Shown: positions 6,123 to 8,549 of the stretch, piece after piece
How the letters are laid out: the number at the start of each line of letters is the position of its first letter
Position numbering within the stretch: position 1 is the stretch's first letter
Assembly (NCBI GenBank): GCA_044238875.1
Contig: JBIICM010000104.1
Span: 1-8,549, forward strand
Direction of reading: 5' to 3'
Length of the DNA stretch: 8,549 nt
Source: JAIBAI01 sp044238875
GTDB taxonomy: Bacteria; Bacteroidota; Bacteroidia; M30B66
Notes under the pieces: model-generated
What the model was told of the DNA's origin: nothing
Database searches by the model: none
What the model saw: the letters and a program-made list of their open reading frames with translations, nothing else
Made by a program: the position numbers and the translations under genes

Positions 6123-6137
6123 CGCCATCAAATACTT

Positions 6138-7130
6138 ATGGTTTTAAGGTTTCTGAGTTGGGTTGTGATTTCTTTGCTGGTGGCCTGCAGCAACCCCGGT
6201 GCACATAAACCGGAAGACGTAAAAAACTGGGGTGAAGCCCTTAGGAAGAACCCTCAGGATACCGCTGCATTGTACGCTCGGGCAAATTATTTCATTAAAA
6301 ACAAAAAGCTTGATTCTGCCCTGCTCGATATGCAACAGCTTATCAGGATAGACTCTTCCCGTGCGGCCTATTTTATTACACTCGGTGATATTTATCTGTT
6401 TACCAACCGCACCAGATTCACAAGGCAGGCCTTTGAAAAAGCGATCCGGCTAAATCCTGCAAATGAGGAAGCGCAAATGAAACTGGCTGAACTGTATCTC
6501 TATGTTGAAATGCACAAGGAAGCACTTGATCAGCTCAATGATGTATTGAAGGTAAACAGGCGAAATCCTAAAGCCTATTACATGAAGGGAATGGTATATA
6601 AGGAAGCCGGTGATACCACATTGGCACTTTCATCGTTTCTTACTGCTACAGAACAGGATCCATCGTATGCTTTGGCATTTGAACAAATGGGGCTTATTTA
6701 TGCCGTTAAACATGATCAGCGGGCACCTGATTTTTACAAGACAGCGCTCCGGATCAACCCCGATAATCCAACGGTCATGTATAACCTCGGCATGTATTAT
6801 CAGCAGCATAGCCTTCCGGATAAAGCCATTGAAACCTATCAGGAATTGCTAAGGCTTCACCCTGATCATGCCAACGCTGCGTATAATATTGGGTTCATTA
6901 AATCGGAAATCGAAAAAAAACCGCAGGAAGCCCTGGATTGGTTTAAGAAAGCTGCCGGTATTAATCCGGCTTACGCTGAGGCGCATTATATGGTGGGTTA
7001 TAGCCTCGAACCATCCGGTAAACGATCTGAAGCCATAGAGGCTTACCGGAAAAGCCTGAAAGCAGATCCTTCATTCATGCTCGCCCGGCAGGCCCTTCAG
7101 CGGCTTGGCGTTTCACAGGATAGTCAGTAA
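6138..7130 (+). CDS. TPR-repeat lipoprotein (330 aa)
   Basis: ATG 6138 is chosen because it directly begins a lipoprotein signal: a short N-region with Arg4, the core FLSWVVISLL and the lipobox LVAC with the lipidated cysteine at residue 17. The frame can extend to a TTG at 6090, but that would bury the signal peptide and overlap the likely promoter. Residues about 41-312 form eight consecutive tetratricopeptide repeats, each about 34 residues and seven of them marked by an NP/DP/RNP turn, such as RLNPANEEA, RINPDNPTV and GINPAYAEA. TPR arrays bind other proteins, so a periplasmic or outer-membrane scaffold role is likely; the partner is unknown. It is the first gene of a compact operon, with the rhomboid gene starting 12 bases after its stop. 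Confidence 0.9.
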   Translation: MVLRFLSWVVISLLVACSNPGAHKPEDVKNWGEALRKNPQDTAALYARANYFIKNKKLDSALLDMQQLIRIDSSRAAYFITLGDIYLFTNRTRFTRQAFEKAIRLNPANEEAQMKLAELYLYVEMHKEALDQLNDVLKVNRRNPKAYYMKGMVYKEAGDTTLALSSFLTATEQDPSYALAFEQMGLIYAVKHDQRAPDFYKTALRINPDNPTVMYNLGMYYQQHSLPDKAIETYQELLRLHPDHANAAYNIGFIKSEIEKKPQEALDWFKKAAGINPAYAEAHYMVGYSLEPSGKRSEAIEAYRKSLKADPSFMLARQALQRLGVSQDSQ

Positions 7131-7142
7131 AAAGCCAAATCT

Positions 7143-7763
7143 ATGACCTCCATAACCCTACCCATCGTGCTGGTTAGCAGCATAGTTTCGATGATCGCCT
7201 TTAACCGCCCTGATATTATGTCAAGGTATCAGTTTAACCCCTACATGATTGCCCACCGCAACCAATGGGACAGGTTCATCACACATGCATTTTTACATGC
7301 CGACTGGCTGCACCTGATTATCAATATGCTGGTGCTTTATTCGTTTGGCGGAGCTGTTGAACGGCGATTCTATTACTATTTCGACGAGAAGGGGGTCTTT
7401 GTTTTTGCGGCCATGTATCTTGGTGCAATCATCGCTTCCTCTATTACTACATTCAGAAAAAACAAGGAAAACCATTGGTACAATGCCGTGGGCGCATCAG
7501 GAGCCGTTTCTGCAGTATTGTTTTCGTATGTGGTTTTCGATCCCTTCGGAACCATTTTGCTCTATGGAATACTGCCGCTGCCTGCTGTTGTATGGGCTTT
7601 ACTTTATGTTTTTTACAGTGCCTATATGGGGCGGAGGGGCGGAGATAACATCAATCATGAAGCCCATTTATGGGGTGGTTTTTTCGGAATGGTTTATACC
7701 CTTTTTATCAATCCGGAGATAGCCACCGACTTCATGGCTATTATTGCAGCCCGTTTCAGATGA
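7143..7763 (+). CDS. Rhomboid-family intramembrane serine protease
   Basis: This 206-aa protein has six membrane segments (about 3-20, 56-72, 84-103, 117-132, 138-158 and 175-192), the basic bacterial rhomboid core without a long cytosolic domain. The catalytic serine is S119 in GASG (117-120) and the catalytic histidine is H175 in AHLWGG (174-179). HADWLHLIIN supplies H57 and N61, the oxyanion-hole and support residues equivalent to the HxxxN of E. coli GlpG. All known catalytic positions are present, so it should be active, cleaving transmembrane helices of unknown substrate proteins. ATG 7143 lies 12 bases after the TPR lipoprotein stop. Its own stop TGA (7761-7763) overlaps the ATG of the next gene, so those two are translationally coupled. 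Confidence 0.95.
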   Translation: MTSITLPIVLVSSIVSMIAFNRPDIMSRYQFNPYMIAHRNQWDRFITHAFLHADWLHLIINMLVLYSFGGAVERRFYYYFDEKGVFVFAAMYLGAIIASSITTFRKNKENHWYNAVGASGAVSAVLFSYVVFDPFGTILLYGILPLPAVVWALLYVFYSAYMGRRGGDNINHEAHLWGGFFGMVYTLFINPEIATDFMAIIAARFR

Positions 7764-8248
7764 GTAATAAGGCCATATTTCTTGACCGGGATGGTATCGT
7801 GAACCGCGAAATCGGACACTATATCCTTTCTGTGGATGAATTTGAACTGCTGCCTTCTATCATCCCTTTTATGATCAAAGGCGCTGAAATGGGTTACCGT
7901 TTTGTGCTGATTACCAATCAGGGGGGCATTGCACGCGGATTGTATTCGCATGAACTGGTGAACCGCTGCCATGATAAACTTGCAGCAGCATTACAGCCCC
8001 ACGGACTTTCATTTGACGAGATGTACTATTGCCCGCATTTTCCAACAAACGGAGCCTGTATATGCCGAAAGCCAGACAGCCAGATGATTGAAAAGGCATT
8101 GGCAAGATTTGGTTTCAATCGTGAAAAGTGCCTGATGATTGGAGATAAGGAGCGCGATGTTGCAGCGGCAAATAAAGCGGGGGTTACCGGCCATTTACTC
8201 CCTTCAAACCCCTCAACTGACCAACTTTTAGCATGTCTGCCCCGGTGA
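7760..8248 (+). CDS. gmhB: GmhB-type HAD phosphatase (heptose-1,7-bisphosphate 7-phosphatase family)
   Basis: ATG 7760 overlaps the rhomboid stop as ATGA and begins MSNKAIFLDRDGIVN, the exact place where HAD motif I should fall (D9, D11). The frame extends upstream inside rhomboid, but that part is a shadow. Motif II is ITNQGGIARG (T52-N53-Q54), motif III contains K104 in CRKP, and motif IV is MIGDKERDVAAA (D129, D133). C91, H93, C100 and C102 form the CxH...CxC zinc loop typical of GmhB and the HisB N-terminal domain. At 162 aa it is shorter than E. coli GmhB (about 190) but all catalytic parts are intact. The family removes the 7-phosphate in ADP-heptose synthesis for lipopolysaccharide. 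No gmhA or hldE homologue is in the window, so another sugar or histidinol-type phosphate remains possible. Confidence 0.88.
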   Translation: MSNKAIFLDRDGIVNREIGHYILSVDEFELLPSIIPFMIKGAEMGYRFVLITNQGGIARGLYSHELVNRCHDKLAAALQPHGLSFDEMYYCPHFPTNGACICRKPDSQMIEKALARFGFNREKCLMIGDKERDVAAANKAGVTGHLLPSNPSTDQLLACLPR

Positions 8249-8549
8249 ATAATTGGGTTTGTTTTAACGGACAATTTATATCGGAAAAGCGGATTTTTTC
8301 GCACGAAAACCGTGCATTCCGCTATGGCGACGGACTTTTCGAGACCATTCGGTTGGCAGATGGCCATCTGCATTGGATAGATGATCATTTTGAACGCCTG
8401 ATAGCGGGTATGTTTACACTTGGGATGGATACCACCCTTTTTCTGCCCATCGAAATATGCAATAAAATACTTGAACTGGCAAGGCTCAACCAATGGCAGA
8501 ACGCAAGAATCAGGCTCTCCGTATTCAGGGAACCGGGAGGCGCCTATAA
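8233..8549 (+). CDS. Aminotransferase class IV (fold-type IV PLP enzyme), N-terminal part; runs off the window
   Basis: The frame is open from ATG 8233 to the end, giving 105 residues. WVCFNGQFIS (8-17) and NRAFRYGDGLFETIR (26-40) are the hallmark N-terminal blocks of the group containing branched-chain aminotransferase, D-amino acid aminotransferase and 4-amino-4-deoxychorismate lyase (PabC); HFERLIAGM and ARIRLSVFRE follow in the expected order. The PLP-binding lysine would lie beyond the edge, so activity and subtype cannot be judged. A PabC-like lyase for folate synthesis or a transaminase are the main choices. ATG 8233 overlaps the phosphatase gene by 16 bases; GTG 8245, overlapping the stop as GTGA, is an alternative start. 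Either way translation is probably coupled to the phosphatase. Confidence 0.87.
   Translation, partial: MSAPVNNWVCFNGQFISEKRIFSHENRAFRYGDGLFETIRLADGHLHWIDDHFERLIAGMFTLGMDTTLFLPIEICNKILELARLNQWQNARIRLSVFREPGGAY

Noticed and set aside
6090..6137. TTG start for the TPR lipoprotein
   Set aside because: ATG 6138 begins a clean signal peptide and lipobox. The extra 16 residues would displace it and overlap the candidate promoter.
7670..7759. Longer N-terminus of the phosphatase from an ATG at 7670
   Set aside because: The added 30 residues lie wholly inside the rhomboid gene in another frame and have no HAD features; motif I starts right after ATG 7760.
8026..8493. 155-codon minus-strand open frame across the phosphatase/PLP enzyme junction
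   Set aside because: It overlaps two well-supported plus-strand genes and has no recognisable motif or likely promoter.
1..8549. CRISPR array, insertion sequence, tRNA/rRNA, toxin-antitoxin or defence system
   Set aside because: I found no regularly spaced direct repeats, transposase or integrase motifs, terminal inverted repeats, tRNA-like cloverleaf or known defence domains on either strand.

Overview
The window looks like an ordinary chromosomal stretch from a member of the Bacteroidota, probably near the Chitinophagales/Sphingobacteriales/Flavobacteriia; I cannot place it more finely. The evidence is: (1) promoter-like motifs of the Bacteroidota type (TAnnTTTG, sometimes with an upstream TTG/TTTG) and no clear Shine-Dalgarno sequences; (2) small Cys-rich lipoproteins typical of the phylum; (3) a 164-aa protein of a family that in my recollection is found in this phylum and often mislabelled 'ABC transporter ATPase'; (4) a long-chain acyl-CoA synthetase of the phylum's usual type. 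Base composition looks moderate and even. I see no RNA gene, CRISPR array, insertion sequence, phage gene or other mobile element, and no gap of more than about 110 bases between genes.

Layout. Positions 1-2258 (+) hold three tightly packed genes: the 3' end of an alpha/beta hydrolase, the uncharacterised 164-aa protein, and histidine ammonia-lyase (hutH), which apparently starts at a TTG only 6 bases after the preceding stop. Converging on hutH is a minus-strand gene for a 590-aa AMP-forming acyl-CoA synthetase (2341-4113). Upstream of it, still on the minus strand, are a strong intrinsic terminator (4139-4170) and the gene it ends, a 66-aa lipoprotein (4187-4387). A 104-base AT-rich spacer separates this from a divergent second small lipoprotein gene (4492-4710, +). 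That gene converges, with 6 bases between stop codons, on a 444-aa polytopic membrane protein (4717-6051, -) that may be a GT-C/polymerase-like envelope enzyme.

From 6138 to the right edge is a compact plus-strand operon: an eight-TPR lipoprotein, a rhomboid intramembrane serine protease with an intact catalytic dyad, a GmhB-type zinc-containing HAD phosphatase starting inside the rhomboid stop codon (ATGA), and a fold-type IV PLP enzyme (aminotransferase class IV / aminodeoxychorismate lyase group) that overlaps the phosphatase gene and runs off the window.

How the genes work together. HutH would deaminate histidine to urocanate, but no hutU, hutI or hutG is visible here. The lipoproteins, membrane protein and rhomboid all point to envelope functions, though no single pathway unites them. 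I did not find a convincing new multi-gene system. The items most worth a second look are the uncharacterised gene coupled to hutH, the divergent Cys-patterned lipoprotein pair, and the translationally coupled rhomboid-phosphatase-PLP operon.
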